From assembly GCA_016721425.1 (NCBI GenBank), contig JADKID010000035.1, forward strand, positions 1 through 7,939: 7,939 nucleotides of DNA, read 5' to 3'. The translations under genes were made by a program, and so were the position numbers. The notes beneath the pieces were generated by a model. That model made no database searches. It was not told where the DNA came from and saw nothing but the letters and a program-made list of their open reading frames with translations. Shown here in pieces: positions 1-7,939 of this stretch. The stretch's first letter is position 1, and every line of letters starts with the position of its first letter. The DNA comes from Bryobacterales bacterium (lineage in GTDB: Bacteria; Acidobacteriota; Terriglobia; Bryobacterales; Bryobacteraceae).

Positions 1-579
1 TCTGTCACGCTATCTTCGACCTCGAAAATGACCCTGTGGCCTTGGACTTCCGAGATCAATCGGTGGAGGCCACAGCTCTATCCGAGGTGCGCGCCCGTGC
101 CTTTGCACAAGAGGCTCTTGTTCCAGGATCAGTCCTCACCCATTACACCAATCAACTTGGATTGAATTGGCACTGCCTGAACCCGCGCCAACTTACGCAA
201 CTCATGGCTTCTGTGCATGTCGAGCAGGAGACTTTGCTTCGCGCTGCAGTTGAACGGAACTTCCTCGCGGAAGATCTGTTCTCTAAGTACATGGACTACA
301 ACTGCGGGAGCATGTTGAGAGATTAGCTTTCACGCCTGGTCAACTCGCGACTATTTGCGCGAGCAAGCTGACGAATCGCCAAAGTGGATCGCGGAGAATC
401 GCAATACAACGGTCGGCGCCCGTTCATTGCGGCTTCCTGCGGGTTACGTCCAGCAGGTCATCGAGACGTTGAACGCCGGCGAGATCAGCACGGCAAAAGC
501 AGCGGAACTGCTGATGATGGATCGGTACTCCTTCGCGGAAAGGTTCGGCGATCTCGTCACCGAACCCGCGCTGGCGTGA
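1..579 (+). CDS. ImmA/IrrE-family metallopeptidase (COG2856), C-terminal part, frameshifted
   Basis: Partial gene: the frame is already open at base 3 and reads CHAIFDLENDPVALDF. This fits the end of a HExxH zinc motif (HExCH), with the His-Glu pair lying outside the window. It is followed by EVRARAFAQEALVP, matching the ExxANxFAxxLLMP element of the ImmA/IrrE family, whose Glu is the likely third zinc ligand. The first frame stops at 324-326. Shifting by one base near 318-322 continues as EISFHAWSTRDYLREQAD and runs to the TGA at 577-579. The tail (RLPAGYVQQVIETLNAGEIS, then KAAELLMMDRYSF) resembles the helical C-terminus of XRE-ImmA proteins. Family members are zinc proteases that often cleave or relieve a repressor, and many carry an N-terminal XRE HTH; none is visible here. 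A PIN-like gene follows directly. The family call is fairly firm; the substrate is unknown. Confidence 0.75.
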
Positions 580-1355
580 GTTCACCGGCCACGTCGGGAG
601 AACAATCCAAAGCTGATCATCATCGACAGCTCGGTTCTGCTTCAGTTGATCGCCACCGAGCAATTTGGCGTCCTTCGACTACCGCGATCTGACTTTGGCG
701 TTCAACCTGCAATTGTCAGGCTGTCGAGTCAGAGGTCGCCTGCATCCTCCAGAACGTCCCGAAGTTTCGCGGACGGCAAGACCAGTTGAAGAAGGCGATC
801 GGCAACAGGACTTTGCCAATTGTGGACCGCGACTTGCTCGGACCCATTTTGGGAAATTCTGCCGACGCGTGGGTTCGCCAGATCGACTCGGAGGGAACGC
901 GCCTATACTCGATTGTTGACCGAGGTGAGGCCTGGACGCACGCCGCGTCAATGGTTCTGAATGTTCCTTCCTCCACGAACGACTCCACCGCGGTTTCACG
1001 ATTACTCCGAGGTGGCGAGATAGTTCCGCGGCCGATCATTCGCTTTTGGGATCTTGTCGTCTTCGCGCATCAGACAGGTCAGCTGGATGCAGGTGAATGT
1101 GACAAAGTGCGCCAATCCCTGTTCAGGATCGGTGAACGACTACCTCCGTGCTTTACCAATTGCGCTTTCCAGGTCGGCCTGCCTCATTTCTATGCGCGAC
1201 TCGCCTGTGCTGAGCGGCCAATCGTCGGCGCAAGCCAGCCTCAGGAGAAACTCGACGATAGGCTCGTCTTGATTGCCACCAGATCGCCGGCCGGCATTTC
1301 GGACCCGCTTGGTCAAGCCGCTCCCCCGAGTAAGCTCGGCGCTCAAGGAGCATAG
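576..1355 (+). CDS. Putative PIN-domain nuclease-like protein, frameshifted
   Basis: Assembled from two frames. From 610 the protein reads KLIIIDSSVLLQLIATEQFG, a hydrophobic strand ending in Asp followed by SSVLL, typical of the first PIN strand. Near 718-721 the frame shifts and continues as AVESEVACILQNVPKFRGRQ, where VESEV sits at the usual place of the second PIN acidic residue. DRGEAWTHAASMVLNVPSST then NDSTAV resembles the third and fourth acidic positions. RFWDLVVFAHQTGQLD follows. PIN proteins are Mg-dependent RNases and are often toxins. No ATG opens the first frame. A GTG at 576, overlapping the upstream stop as GTGA, gives a plausible start if one A near 609-611 is an overcall. 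The end is uncertain: the frame stays open to 1355, but the recognisable part ends near FYARL, and one more shift would stop it near 1216. Function is inferred from motifs only. Confidence 0.58.
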
Positions 1356-1487
1356 CGATCGATGCTTCCGAAGTTCGAAATTGGATGCGGCTTGGTAGCG
1401 TCAGCAATCTCCTCGGGCATCCGGTAGTTCCGAACGCAGGCGATAAGCCCGATGGTAGCCGCTGCACGGTTGAAGGACGGGCAGGGT
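1217..1487. other. Convergent junction with no assignable gene
   Basis: This is the space between the recognisable end of the plus-strand PIN-like gene and the stop of drmC on the minus strand. I see no clear terminator hairpin with a T-run, no tRNA and no repeat. Open stretches exist in several frames. On the minus strand, about 1470-1346 reads IGLIACVRNYRMPEEIADAT then KPHPISNFGSIDRYAP and a stop, and 1290-1245 reads MPAGDLVAIKTSLSSSFS. On the plus strand an AAGGAG at 1345-1350 precedes an ATG at 1362, opening a 21-codon frame. None can be tied to a family. The indels elsewhere in the window mean that a small gene broken by a frameshift could be hidden here. Confidence 0.4.
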
Positions 1488-2288
1488 TCACACTATGGCT
1501 GCCCCCGGCAGCAAACGGAGCATCGAGGCGGCTATGAGCGTTTCGAACTGATTGCGCAGGGATCGGGCAAAGCCTCGTCCCGGATGAGGACGCCGGCCTC
1601 CAGGTTGCGCTCTTGGGCCCATTCGGTGAAGTTGGCAGAAGTCACGAAGGCGATCTCGTCGTCGATCACGATGCACTTGGCGTGGAGACTCGCGCAGATC
1701 GACGAATCGGTGGAAAGCGATCGGGGATCGTAGTAGACGGACGGCCGCTTCGGCCACGGCCAGTGGTTCTGCCAGAACCCTTCGGCGAATTCCTTCAGGA
1801 TCTGGTTTGGAGACTTGTGGTAGTCGCCGTCTCTGCCGACGTTCACAGCCAGCCGGACCTGCAAGGCCGGGTTCCGATCAACCGCCGCGGCCAGCGATTC
1901 GAAGATCTCGTTTCCGTGCCGGACAGTGAACGAGGACAGCAGGACGCTTCGACGGGCGCCAGTAAACAACTCCCTCACGACGACTCCGGTGTCGCGGCTG
2001 ACACTGCCGGGGACGTCAGGTCCTGTCCAGACCAACTGGAACCGATCTGCTGTTTGCTGATTGGCCGCCCGTTCGGCTGCCAGAAGCTGAAGGCACTCGG
2101 CAATGTGCGGGCTTCATGCCGCCGGCGTCCATCCGCGCCAGATCGAGCCCGATGTCGCCGGCAATCGGGAGAGGCACGTATTCCCCTGTCCGCAGCGCCG
2201 AATATGGCGGCTTCAGGCGACCCGACGCGAGCGCCGCCGATAGATCAAGCATGGCGACACGCGACAGGTTATGCAGGAACGACTTCAT
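1488..2288 (-). CDS. drmC: DISARM protein DrmC, phospholipase-D-fold
   Basis: Last gene of the operon, about 266 residues once joined, the normal size for DrmC. It starts at the ATG 2288-2286 that overlaps the drmB stop (MKSFLHNLSRVAMLDLSAAL). It shifts near 2100 into AECLQLLAAERAANQQTADR, then FQLVWTGPDVPG. The single PLD (HKD) motif is HAKCIVID at 1661-1684, with catalytic-type His and Lys, followed by TSANFTEWAQERNLEAGVLI as expected for this superfamily. One HKD motif per chain suggests a dimeric active site, by analogy with other single-motif PLD proteins. A second shift near 1568 restores the C-terminal DEALARSLRNQFETLIAASM and the stop at 1488-1490. In the DISARM founding study drmC was dispensable for protection in Bacillus, and its role is not settled. 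Both shifts look like indel errors because the motifs are intact. Confidence 0.93.
2285..2288 (-). other. ATGA stop/start overlap joining drmB and drmC
   Basis: The drmB stop TGA (2287-2285) overlaps the drmC start ATG (2288-2286). The drmB tail reads GTEFFEDAVI before the stop and drmC begins MKSFLHNLSR. This repeats the arrangement at the drmA/drmB junction and supports one polycistronic message across all three genes. Confidence 0.88.
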
Positions 2289-4117
2289 ATAACGGCATCT
2301 TCGAAGAACTCAGTGCCGGACGTTGCCACATTGGGCACCACTAGCGAGCGGTCCAGATACTGGTTGAAGCGCTCACAGGAGGTCTCAGCAATCAGCACGC
2401 AGCCATGACAGGCCGCTCCCATCAAGTACCGCTCCTCGTGCGTGTCCTGAGGGTTGTGCTGCGCGCAGACAGGGTCATTCGAGCAGAGCCGGCCCAACTC
2501 CAGGGCGTTGCGGAGGTGCCGATCGATCTTGCGCCCAACCTGGACCAGACCGCCGAGGGTTCCCTCAGAATCGGGTGTTCCCGTGTGGAGTAGAATTCCA
2601 TAACCCGCATCGCTGGCATAGATTCGCTCTCGAATCGCGCTGGCGGAATAGCCGCACCTGCAAGGACATCGCCGTGATGAGCAGGTGCGACAGCGAGTGG
2701 AGCATGATGTACGGAAGCCCCGGGAACGTGGATTTCGCCCCGGGATGGCCCTGCTGCCACGCTTTGAATCCTTGGAGGAGTTGCAGGCCTCGATTCTGCA
2801 CGGCCGGACGATTCATCCAGCCTTGAATGGCATCTCTCTTAAACGCGATCAGGACTCCCTCACCGCGGTTCTCAATTGCAGGCAACCACGAAATCTCCCG
2901 TGCCAGGGAAGCGCGCCGCACGCCGAGACTCAGTTCGCCGTCGACATCGTTCATGGCGGCTTCAAACCGCGTGAAGCCCACCTGGGCGACGACTTCGCGG
3001 AGTCTGTGGACGAGGACGATCCGGTCCACCTTGTCCCGAATCTTGGGATCGCCGCTGGGCTTCGGCAGCACACGCGCAAAGAAGTCGCCGTCTAGGAGAT
3101 CTTCGCCGATCTCGTCGGGGCTCGAAAGCAGTGTCTCGATTTCGGCGTCTTTAATGGTTTTAGTCTGTTCCCCTCCGCCGCCTAGGCGCCTCTGGATCTC
3201 TGCATACACCGTGGCGTCGGACAGACCCTCCAGCGAGGCATTGACCTTCGCTTTCTTGCGTTCATTACTCAGGTCCTGCAGCGACTCGACATATTGGAGG
3301 TAGTCCTCCCAAACCTCATCCACAGCTTTCCGCAACTTTACGCTCGCCTCTGGTATGGAGATCACACTCAGAACTTGCGGGAAGTAGGCGTTGCTGGCGG
3401 AGCGGATCAGCAGCCGGTTGATCTGACCGTTGCCATCCTCGCCACCGCACTTCTCACGGCTGTTGTTCCCAAGCCACGGGCGCCAGCCTTTGCAGTATCC
3501 GAGAGCGGATTTGGGGTTTTGGGTGGCGACAATCAGCGGCCGGGACTTTCCGCACTCACAACGGATTGTTATGTCCGACAGGTCACCTCCAGTGCCTCGC
3601 TCATCCACATAAAGCGGTCGCCGGCAGGCTTCTTCCTTGTATTCGTGGACGAAGCCGTACCAGTCCAGATCGCTAATGTGACCGTTGAGGCAAGCTTGTA
3701 CGAAGCGGATCGGAACCACCGGATACGTCCTCCGATCCGGCCCCGAATACTTGTTTCTGACCAACGTCTCCCGGTGAATCAACGGCGGGAACGGACTCCT
3801 CCTGGACCATTGATCTCGTACTGGGCGACAAACCACTCGGGAACATCCAGACGGCAATCCCGGTCGCCGGGCATTAGGTTCACCGGAATCGACCGGCGGC
3901 GCGAAGAGCTTGAGCCCCGGCACGTCGAGAATCCCTGAAGCTTGCCGACGAGCCGTTCTTCGAAGATCTGCCGGCCACTACCTTGCCAAGTCTCCAGGCC
4001 GCCGACGATTGCCGCGAAGTTCGGAAGGTCCACCAAGGCGCCCGGCCCAAAAGTGGTAATGACCTGGCTCTGGCGGATCTGGCCGTGTGGCCTTTTTGCA
4101 GCGTTGGCCGGGTTCAT
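2285..4117 (-). CDS. drmB: DISARM protein DrmB (DUF1998)
   Basis: About 610 residues when joined. It starts at the ATG 4117-4115, with the hallmark N-terminus GQIRQSQVITTFGPGALVDL (residues 12-31, at 4025-4084). Four shifts near 3925, 3850, 3840 and 3784 break residues about 60-115; joined, they read FAPPVDSGEPNA, GIAVWMFPEWFVAQYEINGP and PLIHRETLVRNKY. From 3784 to about 2655 the frame is uninterrupted: PVVPIRFVQACLNGHISDLD, a Cys cluster (CECG, YCKGW, EKCGG) likely to bind zinc, and a charged helical region. A shift near 2652 joins LPYIMLHSLSHLLITAMSLQ to CGYSASAIRERIYASDAGYG and then TGTPDSEGTLGGLV. The last two are classic DUF1998 sequence. The C-terminal block has CSNDPVCAQH and CHGCVLIAETSC, a second probable zinc site. 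DrmB partners DrmA in the DNA-binding DISARM core complex. Its stop overlaps the drmC start. Confidence 0.95.
4114..4117 (-). other. ATGA stop/start overlap joining drmA and drmB
   Basis: The drmA stop TGA (4116-4114) lies inside the drmB start ATG (4117-4115), making ATGA on the minus strand. The purine stretch GCGGA sits immediately upstream. This fixes the drmB start: the residues that follow lead directly into the conserved GQIRQSQ block. The overlap is typical of translational coupling and supports fixed production of the two core partners. Confidence 0.9.
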
Positions 4118-7100
4118 TCCGCATCCTCCTCGGGCACTTCGACGCCATCGAGCCGGCGGACCCACAGGTTCACGCTGGGCTCTACGTCCCGCAATGATCG
4201 CTGAGCCCGGAACTTCCGCGCCGCAGGTGGTTGTTTCGCCAATTCAGGGTCCAGTGGGTCATACAGCAAATGGGATCTCCGCCGTCCTCGTACTCCTGAT
4301 ACTTCAGACCCGATCCCACGTTGAACTTCTTGGTTGCGATGCTGCTCCATTCATCCAGAAGATCGTCTGTCCGCTGGCGCAGTTTCTGGCGCAGCGCATC
4401 GAGCTCAGGTTGTGGCAGAATCGCATGGCGCTCACCTCGTCGGGCGATCGAATCTGCGACGAATCCCAGTTTCGGCTGATTCTGTGGGATTGAGATCGCA
4501 CTGGGGATGGGGTCATCGGCGAATGGCCGTGGCGAGGCAAACCAACGGCCACTGCGGCCAAGCCCCGATCGATGGCACGGGGCGAGAACGGGTTACGCTC
4601 GTTGCCTCGACTGAGCGGTAGAAGGTGGCGTGGTAGGACTCCAAGCGCTCATAGTGGGAACGGTCTCGAGGCTTATGGACGTTAACCAGGGTGACCACAA
4701 GCCGGGGCTCTGATCATCGCGTCCGACACGGCTGGTCGCCTGAATGTATTCGGCCGTAGTCTTGGGCTGGCCGAACACGACGATCAGGCCCAGGCGGATT
4801 ATGTCCAAACCCACGGAGATCATGTTGGTGGCGATGGCCACGTCGACACGACCCTTCTCCGCGAACGGCAGGGCGAGGCGGCGCTTCGACTCGGACACCT
4901 TGTTCGTAGATTCACGAGAAGTCAACTCCACAACCTCGAAGTTGATCTTGCGATTGACGAATGAGCCTTTGCTTCTCGCCAATCCGCATACGGTTGCCGT
5001 AAGCCAGCAGCCGCGACGTGACTTCGTCCTCGACAATACGCCGGCAGCCGCCTAGCTCCCGAAGGCTGTTGAAGTAGCCAACGAGAGTCATGTACGGATC
5101 GGCCGGATTGTCAGGATTGCCGTCGCCACCATTCTCCTGATAATGCTTCTGCGCCGCGGCGAGCAGTGCCAGGTAGGTCCGCAGCAGGATCACCTTGGGG
5201 CTGCGACCTTGCCCACCAATGCCGATATAGCGGCGGGCCCTCTTTGTCTGGATTCGTCTTCGCGAAGAACGAATCTCGCCGGTCTGGCCCCGGGCACGGG
5301 AATACCTCCACGCCACTGCGCGCAAAGATGGCGCGGATTTGAGCATCGGCCCGGCGCACCGTTGCGGTCGACGCCACCACTTTAGGCCCGGATCACGTGA
5401 TCTCCGACCTTGCGGGCGCACAGCTCGTCAATGGCGGTCTCGTAAAACCCACCATCGTGCCGAGCGGTCCGGAGATGAGGTGCAACTCGTCCTGGATGAC
5501 GAGGTCGGGCGGCGGCAACGGTGCTGGTAGCTTCGATCCGAGGGCCGGGTGACAAGGACCGTAGAAGCCGTTCCTGTCGCTCCGATCCACATTCCCGAAG
5601 AACGCGCCACCGGCCCCACCCACGGCAAGCTGGCGAACTTGTCCACGGTGGCGATCAGGAAGCAAGGCAGCCTGCGATAGATCGGCTCATCGACCGACAA
5701 AATGGGCAGTGGATTGTCGCGTACAAACTCGCAGCGCCGATTGGCGCAGACGATGCGGAGGTCGTTCGGTTGATCCTGGGTCGGCGTGAGACTGAACGAA
5801 TTCCTCGTGAATTTCGTGCCGCACCAAGGACAGTTCTCCAGTGGAATCGGTGACGGCTTGCGATCGTCGTTTTGAAATGCAATGGTTCGGGACCGAGCCG
5901 AATTGGGGTCGCGGTCGCCTTTGTATCCCATCTTGTTCGGGGTAGCGGCCTGCCCCACCCACAACCCAATCTCGAAGGGCCATTTGCCAAGACGTTCCAC
6001 GTCGTCCTGGCGCTCCAACTCCATCGCGCAGATCAAGGTTGCGGCGCGGCTCAACTGATCCAGCGTGAGCAGGCGAAGCGTGTAGCGCATGAGCACGCTG
6101 AGGCCGGAGGATTCGACGCCCGGATTGCGAAGCCGGCGAAGCAGAATCGTGAAAGCCGCCAAGCCGAGATATGCCTCGGTCTTTCCGCCGCCGGTGGGGA
6201 AGAACAGGAGGTCGACCAGGGAGCGATCTGAATGAGTTGGCTCGACCATCCCCCGGATGTTCAGGAGCAGAAAGGCCAGCTGGAACGGCCGCCACTTCGG
6301 CTCAAACTGCGGGTACCGCTTCCGGGAGGCGGCAGCCATCACCTTATTGCTGGTTCGGAAGGCATCCAGCACCATGGGGTCTTGCAGGGCCTCCAGGCCG
6401 TCACCGATTCGGTTGGCTGCGAACCGGAGCCTTCTGCATCAGCTCGCGCGCGACTTCGGCTCTATTCGGCTCCGACGGAATCTCCTGTTTACCGATCCAT
6501 TCCAGGTAGAGATTCTTCAGGCCACCTAGTTTCTCCTGGGCCTCCCGCGCCGACTGAATTCCGGCGAGGGCGTCCATCAGAAGCTCGACGCCGGGCGCGG
6601 GGGAAGGCTCCACTTTTTCGACGTGCGCGGATGGTATCCAGGCGGTCTCAACTTCAGCGCAGGTCGCGTCCTCCCGGCAGAGCGCATGAGCCGAGATACC
6701 GTGCCCAACGACGCAGTTCGCCGGCGTCCCGATATTGCAGATCGCCGACTCGTTCATCCCAATCGTCCGACTCGAATCCCTGCAGGTTGGGCCGCGGCAC
6801 CAATGACGAGTCAGCGTGGAGAGATAGCTTCACCTGAAACGCCATACTCTCGTCCCGACGCTCATCCGGGCTCGGTGCCCGTCGATTCACTAGAAACACG
6901 GAGATGGCTCTTGTTCCTGTCGGAACCAAGGCCGGCCCGTTGTTGCCTTCAGTTCTGACTCTCGAATCGAGACGACAATCTTAGGCCATCACTGTTCGGG
7001 ACTGGAATCGATGGCTGGGTTCCGTCCCTAGAACCGAGTGGAAGTGCGAGTTCCTCGTCCCGCGGTGCACGCTCCAAGCTGTCACGAAGTCCTTCTTTGA

Positions 7101-7455
7101 CGGCCTTGTAGCGTCACCCCACGTGGCTCTGGCCATGATCTGCCCAGCTTCGCCCGACACGAGGATGCTCAACCCCATGGAGGATGCAAAGGTGCGCGCC
7201 GCGCGAGGCCACTTCCGGCGCGATCTCATCATCGCCTCCGCGGTTTTGCGGTGGAATGACATCCAGTTGGTCCTCTGCTGTCTCGTCGCGTCGCTGGCTA
7301 TCCGGTGCCTCGAACGGAATTAGGAATCCCGTCAGGTACCAGCGGGAGGGCGGCGTTGCTAGAACCTCATTCTCGCGCTCGCCGCCCGGCTCCGGTCCGA
7401 CTAGATCAAGCTGCAGAACATCGACCAGAGTGTCTCGAGCTAGAACAGGCTTCAT
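4114..7455 (-). CDS. drmA: DISARM helicase DrmA
   Basis: About 1,110 residues when joined; the superfamily 2 helicase of DISARM. The N-terminus has LVDVLQLDLVGPEP, PPSRWYLTGFLIP, TFASSMGLSILV, GTRAISVFLVNRRAP and PNLQGFESDDWDERVGDLQY, all in the usual DrmA order. Walker A (PTGGGKTE) is at 6175-6198. A CPWC...C....C zinc ribbon lies at 5731-5832. The Walker B DELH box is at 5480-5491 and STAT (motif III) at about 5363-5374. Motifs V-VI are ATNMISVGLDIIRLGLIVVF and QATSRVGR (4719-4742). The C-terminus is KFRAQRSLRDVEPSVNLWVR. About fifteen one-base shifts, near 7195, 7115, 6978, 6940, 6715, 6420, 5616, 5450, 5381, 5238, 4975, 4705, 4590, 4500 and 4270, split it into many short frames, yet every motif survives. 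In the known complex DrmA and DrmB bind DNA together. The identification is firm; whether the natural gene is intact is inferred from the indel pattern. Confidence 0.96.
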
Positions 7456-7465
7456 TTCGATCGAT

Positions 7466-7470
7466 CCTCC
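7466..7470 (-). promoter_or_regulatory. Shine-Dalgarno site of drmA
   Basis: The minus strand reads GGAGG followed by ten bases and then ATG at 7455-7453. It lies in the 48-base gap after the drmMI stop. It decides the drmA start, since the protein from this ATG (MKPVLARDTLVDVLQLDLVG) begins where DrmA family members begin. I see no separate promoter in the short gap, so drmA is probably transcribed from upstream. Confidence 0.75.
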
Positions 7471-7503
7471 GAAGAGAAGAGCGTTGGCGCAATGTCCGTC
7501 AGT

Positions 7504-7939
7504 TTACCGACTGACTTTCGGCACCCGCTTCGTCGGGCGGACAAACGCGGTCTTAGCACCAGCTAAGCTCTCCTCTTCACCCTGTTGGCGGTTTAATTGA
7601 AGCAATCGGGCGAGAACTACGTCTCGGATTTCATCCGGCCAACGGTAGCGGTGTTTCTCGCGTCGGGCGCGGCCACTCTCGTCCCGCTCTTCCTCAGACT
7701 CAGGGATAAATTCGCAGTGGGGCTGCACGTCCGACCAGCCATAACAACCAAGGATGGCCGCGTCCATGGCATCGTGCAGACTTCGAAGCATTGCAATATC
7801 CGCCCCGCAATCGTCGGGATCGTGGAGTCGGTTATAAACCGCCGTGAGTCCGGCAGCACCGGAAGCAATGGGTGCATCACGGTGGACGTGGCACGAAGCA
7901 CCGGCTGATTCCACTTCGGGGCGTCCTTCCAACCATCAG
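7504..7939 (-). CDS. drmMI: DISARM class 1 adenine methylase DrmMI, C-terminal end
   Basis: Partial gene that runs off the right edge; only the last 140 or so codons are present. They read GLTAVYNRLHDPDDCGADIA, then LRSLHDAMDAAILGCYGWSD, CEFIPESEEE and YRWPDEIRDVVLARLLQLNR, ending at the TAA 7506-7504. This matches the C-terminus of large Eco57I-like/PglX-like DNA methyltransferases, including DrmMI. The catalytic N-terminal region (SAM-binding and NPPY-type motifs) lies outside the window, so catalysis cannot be checked. Near 7887 the frame must shift by one base to join DGWKDAPKWNQPVLRAT to VHRDAPIASGAAGLTAVYN. The gene sits 48 bases before drmA, which is the class 1 DISARM order and is the main reason for choosing DrmMI over a BREX PglX, whose C-terminus can look similar. 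In DISARM the methylase marks host DNA as self. Confidence 0.85.

Noticed and set aside
1357..1364. Palindromic CGATCG-type sequence near 1357 as an operator or attachment site
   Set aside because: The palindrome is six bases, occurs by chance often at this base composition, and has no flanking repeat.
1613..2344. A 243-codon open frame on the plus strand
   Set aside because: It is antisense to drmC, whose PLD motif and flanking conserved residues are clear on the minus strand. Its own protein is Arg/Pro-rich with no recognisable motif.
3294..3938. A 214-codon open frame on the plus strand
   Set aside because: It lies antisense to the uninterrupted, well-conserved part of drmB. Long shadow frames are common in GC-rich coding DNA.
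6232..6837. A 201-codon plus-strand frame rich in Arg, Ser and Pro
   Set aside because: It is antisense to the conserved N-terminal half of drmA and has the composition of a shadow frame.
4114..7455. Reading drmA as a decayed pseudogene
   Set aside because: All helicase motifs and the N- and C-terminal family blocks are intact in order, and several breaks are repaired by one base in a homopolymer. Error in the sequence is the simpler reading.
1..7939. CRISPR array, tRNA, rRNA or insertion-sequence ends
   Set aside because: No regularly spaced repeats, no tRNA cloverleaf with its conserved T-loop, no rRNA-like stretch and no transposase motif or terminal inverted repeats were seen on either strand.

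Overview
The window holds the 3' part of a class 1 DISARM anti-phage defence operon on the minus strand. It meets, tail to tail, a two-gene plus-strand module: an ImmA/IrrE-type metallopeptidase and a PIN-like nuclease. The DNA is moderately GC-rich and every reading direction is long and open, as in many soil, sediment or freshwater bacteria. No ribosomal or housekeeping gene is present, so the taxon cannot be named. The content looks like a defence island.

Layout, left to right. Positions 1-579 (+) are the C-terminal part of an ImmA/IrrE metallopeptidase, cut by the left edge inside its zinc motif. Positions 576-1355 (+) are a PIN-like protein that probably overlaps its stop. Positions 1217-1487 are a convergent junction with no gene I can assign. 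The DISARM operon fills the rest and is transcribed right to left: the end of drmMI (7939-7504), drmA (7455-4114), drmB (4117-2285) and drmC (2288-1488). The drmA/drmB and drmB/drmC junctions are both ATGA stop/start overlaps, so the three core proteins are probably translated in a coupled way. The order drmMI-drmA-drmB-drmC is the class 1 DISARM order. The SNF2-like helicase gene drmD would be expected beyond the right edge.

Almost every gene is split by single-base frameshifts, about fifteen in drmA alone. The motifs stay intact in the correct order once the frames are joined, and many shifts are repaired by lengthening a short homopolymer by one base. This points to uncorrected indel errors in the assembly rather than gene decay. 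Gene spans below are therefore the reconstructed full genes, not the individual open frames.

In the known DISARM model, the DrmM methylase marks host DNA while DrmA (helicase) and DrmB (DUF1998) form the core that blocks incoming unmethylated phage DNA; DrmC is a phospholipase-D-fold protein. I found no system that is clearly undescribed. The main points of interest are the operon, the frameshift pattern, the neighbouring peptidase/PIN pair and the unexplained convergent junction.
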